From JANXUF01 sp043747685 (GTDB lineage Bacteria > Actinomycetota > Acidimicrobiia > Acidimicrobiales > Ilumatobacteraceae), in assembly GCA_043747685.1 (NCBI GenBank), contig JAYTOR010000008.1, positions 1 through 7,354 on the forward strand: 7,354 nucleotides of DNA. Direction: 5' to 3'. Shown piece after piece: positions 1 through 6,369 of this stretch (position 1 is the first letter of the stretch; each line of letters begins with the position of its first letter). A program made the translations under genes and the position numbers. The notes under the pieces are model-generated. The model did no database searches. It was not told where the DNA came from and saw nothing but the letters and a program-made list of their open reading frames with translations.

Positions 1-1155
1 CGTGCAGGGCCCGGGCGTGCACGGTTTCATCGGATCCTGATCGGTCCACGCGGTGCCGGCAAGACCGTTGCCTTGAACGCCATCGTCAACCTCGCCGTCG
101 AAGAATACGGAGCTGTCGTACTTCGTTGGACCGCCGGCTCGCGCCCGCTGCACGAGGCAGTCGACTACGGCGCAACCGTCGTCGAACGAGCACTGCAATC
201 GCGATGGCATCGCGCCGGCGGTGCAGTCGACACCTCCGCAACTGTCGGCGTGCCAGGAGTCGCCACGGCAACTGCGACCCGACGACCCCGTGGTGTATCG
301 ACGGATTCGGCGTTCACACGCTTCGATCGCCTCGCCCGACTCGCCGCGCGTAAACATCGCATCGTTGTCGTGTGGATCGACGAAGCCCAACAAGCCCAGC
401 CCGATGAGATCGCCACACTCGCTGCTGTCATGCAGGAACTCGCCAACGTCCAATCACTGCCTGTCGCGATCCTCGCTGCCGGGCTGCCGTCGACCCGATC
501 GATCTGGCTCGACGCTGCCTCGTCACTCGAACGCCAGGAGTTCACGACGATCGGCAACCTCGACGCCGACGACACCGAGGCAGCGTTCGCCATCCCGATC
601 AGGGAATCGCGTCGCCAGATCGAAGATGCAGCACTCCACGACCTTGTCCAAGCGTCCCGTGGCTTCCCGTACGCCATCCAACTCATCGGTGCCGCCACGT
701 GGGACGCAACCGACGCCGACGTCATCGACGGTGCCGCTGCACGTATCGGGATCGCCGACGCGCTCGCCACGCTCGAAGAACAAGTCTTCACGACCCGCTG
801 GCGCCACATCCCTTCAGGGCATCGCGAATACCTGCAAGCCGCTGCCGACCTCGTCGACCGCGCCACCGGCATCGTTGCCCCGTCCGCCATCGCTGAACGA
901 CTCGGCAAAACCACTGCTGCGTTGTCGACACGACGCACCGATCTCATCAACGATCATCAGGTCCTCGCGAGCGCCGGTCGTGACCAACTGACGTTCACCC
1001 AGCCAGGCTTTGCTGAATGGGTACGTGCAGCCGTCAGCGAAACTCACCAGACCGACAAGGCAGGAGCGGGCCAAGTCATCCTCGACGGGTGGAACCAGCC
1101 TCCCCCACAATCGAGCGGGCGACGAGCCAAAGGCAACCGGCCGATCGGTCCCTGA
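1..1155 (+). CDS. ORC/Cdc6-like AAA ATPase, 5'-partial
   Basis: The frame is open from base 1 to the TGA at 1153-1155 (384 codons visible). A TTG at 73 could be taken as a start, but this would cut off the Walker A motif GPRGAGKT at bases 43-66, so the real start lies left of the window. Walker B is IVVVWIDEAQQ at 361-393, with the Asp-Glu pair typical of ATP hydrolysis. A hydrophobic strand LPVAILAAGLP (457-489) fits the sensor-1 strand, and SRGFPYAIQLIG near codons 219-230 fits the GxP segment found in ORC/Cdc6-type and related ATPases. The last ~70 residues (around codons 274-343, including SAIAERLGKTTAALSTRRTD) look like a winged helix-turn-helix. The layout is therefore P-loop ATPase plus DNA-binding domain. 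The family occurs in actinobacterial genomes, often in accessory regions; a role in DNA or plasmid/element maintenance is inference. It converges on the minus-strand gene ending at 1183, with only 27 bases between and no clear terminator. Confidence 0.85.
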   Translation, partial: RAGPGRARFHRILIGPRGAGKTVALNAIVNLAVEEYGAVVLRWTAGSRPLHEAVDYGATVVERALQSRWHRAGGAVDTSATVGVPGVATATATRRPRGVSTDSAFTRFDRLARLAARKHRIVVVWIDEAQQAQPDEIATLAAVMQELANVQSLPVAILAAGLPSTRSIWLDAASSLERQEFTTIGNLDADDTEAAFAIPIRESRRQIEDAALHDLVQASRGFPYAIQLIGAATWDATDADVIDGAAARIGIADALATLEEQVFTTRWRHIPSGHREYLQAAADLVDRATGIVAPSAIAERLGKTTAALSTRRTDLINDHQVLASAGRDQLTFTQPGFAEWVRAAVSETHQTDKAGAGQVILDGWNQPPPQSSGRRAKGNRPIGP

Positions 1156-1182
1156 CTCACCGCCACGTGCAGAGGTCACCCC

Positions 1183-1527
1183 TCAGGAATCTTGCTCGAA
1201 CCCCGTGCTCAACAGCGTCGATGACAGCCACTCATCGACTGCTTCCGTCAATGCCGTGGACAGGTCCAGCTCTGGGCGAGCGCTGCTTGTCGACAGTACG
1301 TGGACGGCTTCGATGAGATTGCGCAGCGCCGCCGCCAGAACGTCCGAAGTCGTTGGTACTGATGCGAACGGTTCCGAGCGATTGAACTCGGCGGCGTGTT
1401 GAGCGACCCAATCCTCCACGGCGTCAGTGAGAACCTCGGCGGTCGTCTGGAACGACCTGCTGCAACGCCAACGCAGCTTGGTCGTCAGCCGATCGAGAAC
1501 CTCGAGCAGGTTGTCGTCGAGGGTCAT
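1183..1527 (-). CDS. Unknown 114-aa helical protein with three internal repeats
   Basis: The frame is open further upstream to 1704, but the ATG at 1527 is preferred because it overlaps the stop of the preceding small gene as ATGA (1524-1527) and because the upstream part (rich in Arg, Gly, Ser, His) looks like read-through of another frame. The 114-aa product is mostly predicted helix, acidic overall, with no signal peptide or membrane segment. Three 14-residue segments align: TTAEVLTDAVEDWV (28-41), TTSDVLAAALRNLI (59-72) and DLSTALTEAVDEWL (88-101), about 30 residues apart. The first, preceded by the short basic stretch LTTKLRWRCSRS, resembles the second helix of ribbon-helix-helix regulators, but that is only a resemblance. 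I do not recognise the family. It is probably made by translational coupling from the 39-aa gene and may act with it. Confidence 0.6.
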   Translation of the reverse strand: MTLDDNLLEVLDRLTTKLRWRCSRSFQTTAEVLTDAVEDWVAQHAAEFNRSEPFASVPTTSDVLAAALRNLIEAVHVLSTSSARPELDLSTALTEAVDEWLSSTLLSTGFEQDS

Positions 1528-1643
1528 GACATTTCGCGCACGTTGCCGTTGAACGCAGTGCTGTTCCACGCTTGCAGGATGGAGTGCGCCGTGGTGACCG
1601 CAGGAACCGGCTCCAGATGGACGAGGTACTGATCCCAGTCCAT
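1524..1643 (-). CDS. Small unknown protein (39 aa), coupled to the next gene
   Basis: An ATG at 1643 opens a 39-codon frame (MDWDQYLVHLEPVPAVTT at the N-terminus, ending NVREMS) whose TGA overlaps the ATG of the 114-aa gene in the arrangement ATGA. Codons favour G/C in third position, as in neighbouring real genes. The ribosome site is weak, a purine-rich GGGACCGGA directly before the ATG. The same frame stays open and coding-like for 18 more codons upstream, without any start codon, until a TAG at 1698-1700 inside a palindrome. The gene may therefore be the 3' remnant of a longer one. No family is recognised. The ATGA coupling is the main argument that it is real. Confidence 0.4.
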   Translation of the reverse strand: MDWDQYLVHLEPVPAVTTAHSILQAWNSTAFNGNVREMS

Positions 1644-1688
1644 TCCGGTCCCGGGCCGTCCTGCGGTGAGATCCGTCAGTGCCGCTGC

Positions 1689-1701
1689 GTAGACCGTCTA
1701 C
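1689..1701. repeat. 13-bp palindrome between divergent units
   Basis: GTAGACCGTCTAC has two perfect 6-base arms around one central base. It contributes a TAG stop to both strands (1690-1692 on plus, 1700-1698 on minus) and sits exactly between the divergent M23 peptidase frame and the 39-aa frame. A second, shorter interrupted palindrome CCGGTCACCGG lies at 1720-1730. It could be an operator for divergent transcription, a recombination scar, or chance. I know no protein that binds this sequence. Confidence 0.45.
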
Positions 1702-1821
1702 CAAAAGCTACAAGCGGCCCCGGTCACCGGACCCCGAGCGACAACCTGTTCAGGCGACACGAACGGATATGGCCAATGGGCCCTTCCAGCTCCACGCGAC
1801 GTCCTGACAAACGCCGGCATC

Positions 1822-2262
1822 ATGCAACCGCACCACGACTACCCTGCCGTCGATCTGATGATGCCATCTGGAACGCCCGTCTTCGCGATCACCGCCGGCC
1901 AAGTCGTACGCACCACGCTGTTCAACGCAAACTGGTGGACCGCCGGGTGCGATGGCGGCAACCCGCCCGTCGGCTGCGCCACGTGCGGCATGGGGATCAC
2001 CATCCAAGCCGACAACGGCCTACGAGCGACCTATTGCCACAACAGCGTCCTCCTCGTCATCGGCGGCGACCACGTCACCGTCGGCCAACACATCTCAAAC
2101 TCCGGCGACACCGGACGATCCGGCGCATCACACCTGCACCTCGAGCTCCACTACGCAGGACAACGACGCTGCCCGCAGACGCTCGTAGCGGCCATCTTCA
2201 ACAACGCTCCCGTCCCCGACCTTGCCGCGCTGCCCACCGGCGGCTGCACCTTCCAGCCATGA
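1822..2262 (+). CDS. M23-type (LytM-like) peptidase, start codon lost or upstream
   Basis: The product resembles zinc-dependent M23 endopeptidases, which cut peptide cross-links in cell-wall peptidoglycan, usually outside the cell. Visible marks are HHDYPAVD (residues 4-11), the GTPVFAITAGQVV strand, YCHNS with H73, the VTVGQHISNSGDTG loop, and HLHLEL with H104 and H106. The His/Asp and HxH sites are those expected to hold zinc. Six cysteines (43, 52, 55, 72, 117, 142) suggest disulfides and export. The ATG at 1822 falls just before the first catalytic motif. The same frame is protein-like back to 1693 (including NGYGQWALPAPRDVL), yet holds no ATG, GTG or TTG before a TAG at 1690. The normal N-terminus and any signal peptide are thus missing, so this is probably a 5'-truncated gene. 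Its TGA overlaps the next gene as ATGA. Confidence 0.65.
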   Translation: MQPHHDYPAVDLMMPSGTPVFAITAGQVVRTTLFNANWWTAGCDGGNPPVGCATCGMGITIQADNGLRATYCHNSVLLVIGGDHVTVGQHISNSGDTGRSGASHLHLELHYAGQRRCPQTLVAAIFNNAPVPDLAALPTGGCTFQP

Positions 2263-2615
2263 GCGCAATGACACCAGCCCTCATCGCTGAACTTCGAGAT
2301 GCAACAGCGGTCATCTACGCCGCCGCCTGTCGCGCTCACACAGCCGAAACGTCAGCAGTGACGACGGCACATCGGACACTCGTCGACCGTCGCAACGACG
2401 TCATCGGAGACCTTCTTGCGTCGGTTTGCGCCTACCTGGACCGTCACACCTGGGAAGGCGGACCATTCGTGCTCCGTCAAGCAATCATCGACCTCGCCCG
2501 CACGGCCGGCCTGAATATCGAGGACCCATTCGACGACGTCGTCGAACAGCTCAGGCTGTTCGACGACGAGACCCGAGTGCGAGCAGCAGTCGCTAAGCCA
2601 TACCTCCAGACTTGA
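2259..2615 (+). CDS. Unknown 118-aa protein downstream of the M23 peptidase
   Basis: The ATG at 2259 overlaps the TGA of the peptidase gene (ATGA, 2259-2262), so translation is likely coupled; a second ATG at 2268 is an alternative. The frame is open far upstream, but there it lies in a different frame from the peptidase and is Arg/His-rich shadow. The product starts MSAMTPALIAELRDATAV and ends AVAKPYLQT. It looks largely helical and soluble, with no signal peptide, membrane segment or catalytic motif that I can name. The two cysteines (24 and 57) are not in a known pattern. Pairing with an M23 peptidase suggests an accessory role in the same mobile or cell-wall-related module, which is inference only. 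Confidence 0.6.
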   Translation: MSAMTPALIAELRDATAVIYAAACRAHTAETSAVTTAHRTLVDRRNDVIGDLLASVCAYLDRHTWEGGPFVLRQAIIDLARTAGLNIEDPFDDVVEQLRLFDDETRVRAAVAKPYLQT

Positions 2616-3010
2616 GTGACACAGAAAGTTCGGCCAGAATTGGACATGCTTGGGCCGGAGGACCGACCTTGGTGTGTCCGCACCGACATCGATGGATACT
2701 CCTCAGGCGCTGTTCTCCGTAGCTGTCCGCCCAGCGCGTAGACGATCATTGGTGAGTCAACCTCCTACGATCCACGCACTCGGTACGAGCACAGAATCGC
2801 TGCTATGCGGGTGATCCGTTGGTCCTGGTACTGATCTCCCCGGGACGGTCAGGCGGCGTCCATTTGGATCCAGACGTCGGCCTTCAGCAGCTGGTCATGG
2901 CCGACACGCTGTAGAAGTCTCCTTTGCGGAGATCGTCTCGAGGATCCAGAAGTACAGCCCGCCCGAGGAGCTCCAGGAGCGCCGCCTCGAGCGGATGGAC
3001 GGTGACATCG
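2616..3010. other. Region without a convincing gene
   Basis: Nothing here can be called with confidence. A GTG at 2616 directly follows the preceding TGA and opens a 41-codon plus-strand frame to 2741 (VTQKVRPELDMLGPEDRPWC at its start), but codon use is less GC-biased and no ribosome site is visible. From about 2881 to 3010 frame 1 on the plus strand reads as a charged helical stretch (EVSFAEIVSRIQKYSPPEEL) without a start codon. On the minus strand a short frame ends GHDQLLKADVWIQMDAA followed by a stop near 2850. The sequence TGACACAGAAAGTTCGGCCAG near 2617 has the look of an insertion-sequence end but has no partner in view. Most likely this is debris from several decayed genes. Confidence 0.4.
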
Positions 3011-3348
3011 TTCGCCGGGTAGAACGCGATGCCGAGGTACGTCGTGTCGTCGGCGCTCGAAAGCGACGACGCGCGCTGGCCGGCGACGGTCCTGCGGTCG
3101 ATCGACGACGTCGCCGCCCTGAGAGACAGAGGGCGGACCGATCGCAGTCCACGGCAGCGCGACGCTCGGCGCCGGCCTCGCCGACGCCAGCCTCGTCGAT
3201 CGCTACCACCTGCTCGTGTTCCGCTGCTGCTCGGCGCCGGCAAGCGGCTGTTCAGTGATTCCGACAAGGACACCACGACGCTCGCCCTGACCGAACGCGA
3301 GGTCTACCCGACGGCATCCAGAAGATGGTCTACGACGTCGCCCACTAG
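3011..3348 (+). pseudogene. RibD-C / dihydrofolate-reductase-like protein, frameshifted remnant
   Basis: Read across frames, the stretch gives the typical C-terminal half of the RibD_C (dihydrofolate reductase-like) family, NADPH-dependent reductases. In order: NAMPRYVVSSALESDDARWP and VLRSIDDVAALRD (frame of 3029, to ~3130), IAVHGSATLGAGLADASLVD and RYHLLVF (frame of 3147, to ~3221), LLLGAGKRLFSDSDKD and TTTLALTEREVYPT (frame of 3224, to ~3312), then GIQKMVYDVAH and a TAG at 3346-3348 (frame of 3313). That needs three frame changes. A TAG at 3020-3022 also sits where the family normally continues upstream (around FAxRMNAMP). The N-terminal half, with the usual substrate-binding start, is absent. 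It ends 35 bases short of the convergent DUF4157 gene. Confidence 0.75.
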
Positions 3349-3383
3349 ACCGGCTGCAGTGCTGGCAGCAGGCCGTCCCGGCG

Positions 3384-5231
3384 TCAGCTCGTTCGGTAGG
3401 TGTGGGCTTCCCGGGCGACGGCCTCGAGGCGGACGGAGAAGGCGTTCGTCTTGGAGACGCCCCACTGCTGCAGCATGAACCACATCTGGTTGATGACCGT
3501 GTCGAACTCGATGAGCGTGTTGTTGGCGCCCTGGTCGACAAGGCCGATGATGCGGTCGTAGTCGGCCTTCGGGACGTCGCCCTTCTTGGAAAAGGTGTCG
3601 GCGTAACTCTTCAACGTGTTCTTGCCGGTGACGGGATACTCGAGCTTGCTGCGGAGCAGCGACTCCCTGTTCGGTCCGAAATCTTCCTTCGTGGTCGTCA
3701 GGTCCTTCGCCAGATCGGCGAGCTGCGTGGTCCGCTTCGCCGACAACGCAAGGACGGTTCCGTCCGTCTCCCCGGCGTTGAAGGCGAGGTGGATCGCCGT
3801 GTTCCTGAACTTGGTCTGCACCGCAACGTGCGTCATCTCGTGAACCAGCGAGCTGAGCCGCTCTGCGGACCCGTCAGGGTTGGAGGAGATGTTGAGGTCG
3901 ACCTTGAAGTCCTTGCCCGTGAGTGCCTTCTGCGGCCCGGTCGACAGGCTGGCTCCGGAGCTCAACGCACCCTCGCCGAAGGCCATCTCGCCCTCGTTCG
4001 CCAGCACCTCGGTGAGGATGTCCTTCAGCAGCTGATCGGTCGTCCCGGCGACGGCCAACGCCTTGAGTTTGGCGAGGTCGTCGGCGATCAACGCTGCGGC
4101 AATCGTCTTGCGGTCGCCGGCGTTCATCGCCGATGACAGCAGCTTTCCCCAGTCCGGATCCTGCGTCGACAACACGGGGTGGCCCGCCGACTTCGCCGCC
4201 AGAAACGCGTCCTGGCCGACGATCGCCTGACGAGCTGCGTCGAGCGACGCCGTGTCACGCCTGGCGATCGAGTCGGCGGCCGGGGCGATGAACGACAGCT
4301 CGGTGTCGACGGACTGTTCGAGCGTGACGACGCCTGGCGTACGTGGTCCGCCCGGTTTGGCGACCTGGTATGCAGCCGCCTTCGTCTTGATGACGTCGAG
4401 CGCAGCCTTGCGCTTGGTGACGTTGACCTCGCTGCCGTTCAAGGTGGCGTACGTCGTCAAGAGGCCGTCGATGTCGGACGCCTTGCTGCCGCCGCGACGG
4501 CCGGGTCCGACGGTCTGCGCCTGATACGTCGCGGTGCTCATCAGGCGGTTGATCCGCCTCGACACGGCTGGAGCCTGCTGGACGACGTGCGTCAGCTCGT
4601 GGGCGAGCGTCGTCAGGCCGTCGGTGCTGTTCGGGCGGTACTGGTCGGCGCCGAAGTACACGTCGCTGCCTGTCGTGAACGCCTTGGCCTGGATGGACTC
4701 GCTCAGCTGAGCCGCCTGCGCGCCCGCATGGATTCTGACCCCGCCGAAGTCCGCGCCGCCGAATGCCGTCTCAAGCCGTCGCTGCAGCCGCAGCTCAAGC
4801 GGCGCACCCGACGAGGAGACGCTGTGCAGAGCCCGCTCGGTTCCCTCGTCCAGCTCGCCGCCTTCTGCCCCGATCGTCGCTCGCCGGCGGATCCGCGTCA
4901 GCGGACCGACGCTCGCCTCCGAACCGATGGGTGCTTCCGAACGGGGCACCGTTTCACTCGCCACCCATCCGTCCGTGCGACGCTGGATACGCGATCCGCC
5001 GTCCTGGTCTGCCACCGGTGGAGCGACCGTCTTGACTCGGCTCATCGTCGCGACGACGTGGCTGGCGACTGCGTCAGCCTCGCGTTCCATCGGATCATCG
5101 ACGCGGCCGACCTGCATCCTCGGCTGCACGTGGCGCAGCAGCGAAGAAGCGTTGTACGCCGGCACATTGCGAGTCGGAGCCGGAGCCGCCGTCACTTCCG
5201 GCTCGGGCAGCAGATGAGTCATACGCGCCAC
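3384..5231 (-). CDS. DUF4157 protein with second HExxH domain (candidate eCIS effector)
   Basis: This is a 615-aa intact protein. Residues 33-61 (HVQPRMQVGRVDDPMEREAD and on) match the short N-terminal segment typical of DUF4157 proteins. Residues ~62-145 are a variable, low-complexity linker. Residues ~146-220 are the DUF4157 domain, with LETAFGGADFGGVRIHAG, SESIQAKAFTTGSDVYFGAD and the metal-site motif HELTH at 211-215 (4587-4601). Residues ~255-615 form a distinct C-terminal domain with a second motif, HEMTH at 464-468 (3828-3842), followed by NAGETD at 485-490. DUF4157 is known as a domain enriched in cargo of extracellular contractile injection systems. The C-terminal domain would then be a zinc-peptidase toxin or processing domain, which is inference. 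No signal peptide or membrane segment is seen. The GTG at 5231 or the ATG at 5222 may be the start; neither has a Shine-Dalgarno site. No immunity gene or eCIS gene is adjacent. Confidence 0.85.
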   Translation of the reverse strand: MARMTHLLPEPEVTAAPAPTRNVPAYNASSLLRHVQPRMQVGRVDDPMEREADAVASHVVATMSRVKTVAPPVADQDGGSRIQRRTDGWVASETVPRSEAPIGSEASVGPLTRIRRRATIGAEGGELDEGTERALHSVSSSGAPLELRLQRRLETAFGGADFGGVRIHAGAQAAQLSESIQAKAFTTGSDVYFGADQYRPNSTDGLTTLAHELTHVVQQAPAVSRRINRLMSTATYQAQTVGPGRRGGSKASDIDGLLTTYATLNGSEVNVTKRKAALDVIKTKAAAYQVAKPGGPRTPGVVTLEQSVDTELSFIAPAADSIARRDTASLDAARQAIVGQDAFLAAKSAGHPVLSTQDPDWGKLLSSAMNAGDRKTIAAALIADDLAKLKALAVAGTTDQLLKDILTEVLANEGEMAFGEGALSSGASLSTGPQKALTGKDFKVDLNISSNPDGSAERLSSLVHEMTHVAVQTKFRNTAIHLAFNAGETDGTVLALSAKRTTQLADLAKDLTTTKEDFGPNRESLLRSKLEYPVTGKNTLKSYADTFSKKGDVPKADYDRIIGLVDQGANNTLIEFDTVINQMWFMLQQWGVSKTNAFSVRLEAVAREAHTYRTS

Positions 5232-5237
5232 GGCGGG

Positions 5238-5266
5238 ACTGTATCACACTTGTCGAACATCGAACA
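5238..5266 (-). promoter_or_regulatory. Candidate leaderless promoter of the DUF4157 gene with tandem heptamer
   Basis: On the minus strand, TACAGT (5243 to 5238) fits an actinobacterial -10 box of the form TAnnnT and lies 6 bases before the GTG at 5231. Transcription would thus begin at or next to the start codon, which agrees with the absence of a Shine-Dalgarno site. Where a -35 box should be lie two direct copies of TCGAACA on the plus strand (5253-5259 and 5260-5266), a possible operator. The same bases may encode the N-terminus of the divergent flavin reductase, so the repeat could be coincidental. Confidence 0.35.
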
Positions 5267-5338
5267 CGGCCGACCACCTGGAAGATCCCCAACACGCTTG
5301 CGCTCGTCGGCTCGCGGTCGGGCGAGGAGTGGAACGCG

Positions 5339-5740
5339 ATGACGACGAGTTGGATCACGCAGCTGTCGATGGAGCCGGTGCTTGTCGGCGTCAGCGTCGA
5401 CAACTTGGCCGTTACCCACCGCCTCATCACGGCGGGCGGCTCGTTCACCATCAACCTCTGGCCGGTCGATGACACGAAGGTGTTCGTCAAGTTCTCCAAG
5501 CCGGCAGCGTTCGCCGACATGACGCTCAACGGACGGGCGGTGCGCGCAGGCGTCAGCGGCGCGCCGGTCTTCGAGGAGGCCGCCGCCTACCTCGACTGCG
5601 AGGTCGGCCAGACCCACGATCTCGGCAGCCATACGTTGTTCATCGGAGAAGTCGTCGACGCAGGCGTCCGCGACGACGAGGCGCAGGTCGCCTCGATGAG
5701 CGACACCCGCATGAAGTACGACGGCGTCAAGCGCCACTGA
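5339..5740 (+). CDS. Flavin reductase family protein, N-terminus disrupted
   Basis: The product is a flavin-reductase-like (FMN-binding split-barrel) protein; such proteins bind FMN or F420-like cofactors and reduce flavin with NAD(P)H. The conserved core is clear: WNAMTTSWITQLSMEPVLVG, VTHRLITAGGSFTINLWP, KVFVKFSKPAAF, GAPVFEEAAAYLDCEV, and the ending MSDTRMKYDGVKRH, which is common in this family. The same frame continues upstream as TTWKIPNTLALVGSRSGEE (about 5273-5329), which is also conserved family sequence, so the ATG at 5339 is not the ancestral start. No ATG, GTG or TTG exists in that frame further up. A TTG at 5250 (reading SNIEH) looks like the old start but is out of frame. One indel near 5265-5275 is the simplest explanation. 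It is divergent from the DUF4157 gene. Any product would lack the first cofactor-binding strand. Confidence 0.7.
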   Translation: MTTSWITQLSMEPVLVGVSVDNLAVTHRLITAGGSFTINLWPVDDTKVFVKFSKPAAFADMTLNGRAVRAGVSGAPVFEEAAAYLDCEVGQTHDLGSHTLFIGEVVDAGVRDDEAQVASMSDTRMKYDGVKRH

Positions 5741-5772
5741 GATGAGGGCCTGGCATATCGAGCGAAGAAGGA

Positions 5773-6363
5773 GTGAAGGGTGAATACACCGCCGTTAATG
5801 GACACCAGACCTGGGTCGAGCAGTTCGGGTCAGCTGACCCCGCCGAGGCAGTCCTGTTGCTGCACGGCGGGTTGTCGAACTCGGACGATCTGCGGCTGGC
5901 GGCGGCCGCGCTCGAAACTCGGCACCGACTGATCGCATTCGATCGCCGTGGTCACGGACGCACCGCCGACACCGATCGCCCGTTCAGTTACGTCGACATG
6001 GCCGACGAGACGATCGCCGTGCTCGAACAGGTCGCAGGCTGACCGGCCTCGCTCGTCGGCTGTCGCGACGGAGGGATCGTCGCCCTGCTCGTCGCCCTCC
6101 GCCGGCCGGACCTCGTCCGGCGGATGGTGTTGATCGAAACGAACCTCCACGTCGACGGCGTCCGGCCGTTCAGCCAGAGCCCGGCGATGGAGGCGACGTT
6201 CAGGGCGATCAAGGCTCGGTATGGCGACCTCTCGCCGGACGGGGCGGACCACTTCCAGGCGATGCCGAGCAGTGACCCGCCGACCGTACGAGCGAGCAGA
6301 ATCGAGTCGGGCGCACGCCAATCGCTTGGACCGCAATACTGGGGGCGACTGAAATGTGCCTGA
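5773..6363 (+). pseudogene. Alpha/beta hydrolase, broken by an in-frame stop
   Basis: One frame gives an alpha/beta-hydrolase fold: GHQTWVEQFGSADPAEAV, the oxyanion-hole motif LLLHGGLSNSDDLRLA, LIAFDRRGHGRTADTD, VDMADETIAVLEQVAG, then a TGA at 6040-6042. The frame goes on without a shift: ASLVGCRDGGIVALLVALRR, PDLVRRMVLIETNLHVDGV. The nucleophile elbow, normally GxSxGG, reads GCRDGG, so the catalytic Ser is replaced by Arg. The C-terminal part with the expected Asp and His of the triad is lost after about 6280, where the sequence stops resembling the family, and the frame ends at 6361-6363. The start is uncertain. GTG 5773 keeps the hydrolase frame but overlaps the Shine-Dalgarno sequence GAAGGAG; GTG 5780 has ideal spacing to it but is out of frame, hinting at one more indel. 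A functional enzyme is unlikely. Confidence 0.75.
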
Positions 6364-6369
6364 AAGCCA

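Noticed and set aside
165..950. 261-codon minus-strand open frame opposite the ATPase
   Set aside because: Ser/Ala/Arg-rich shadow; the plus strand carries Walker A and B motifs here.
1572..2258. Upstream part of the open frame that ends at 2615
   Set aside because: Arg/His/Pro-rich and overlaps the M23 peptidase in another frame; only the part from the ATG at 2259 looks like protein.
2616..2741. 41-codon GTG-started frame directly after the 118-aa gene
   Set aside because: No ribosome site, weak codon bias and no recognised family; possible but not supported enough to call as a gene.
3349..3383. Possible terminator between convergent reductase remnant and DUF4157 gene
   Set aside because: Only a 5-base GCTGC/GCAGC stem with no T-run; too weak.
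3402..4136. 244-codon plus-strand open frame opposite the same gene
   Set aside because: Antisense shadow with biased composition (Gly, Arg, Val, Leu) and no domain.
4179..5342. 387-codon plus-strand open frame opposite the DUF4157 gene
   Set aside because: Arg-rich, no recognisable motif, and fully antisense to a gene with strong family signatures; typical of antisense frames in GC-rich DNA.
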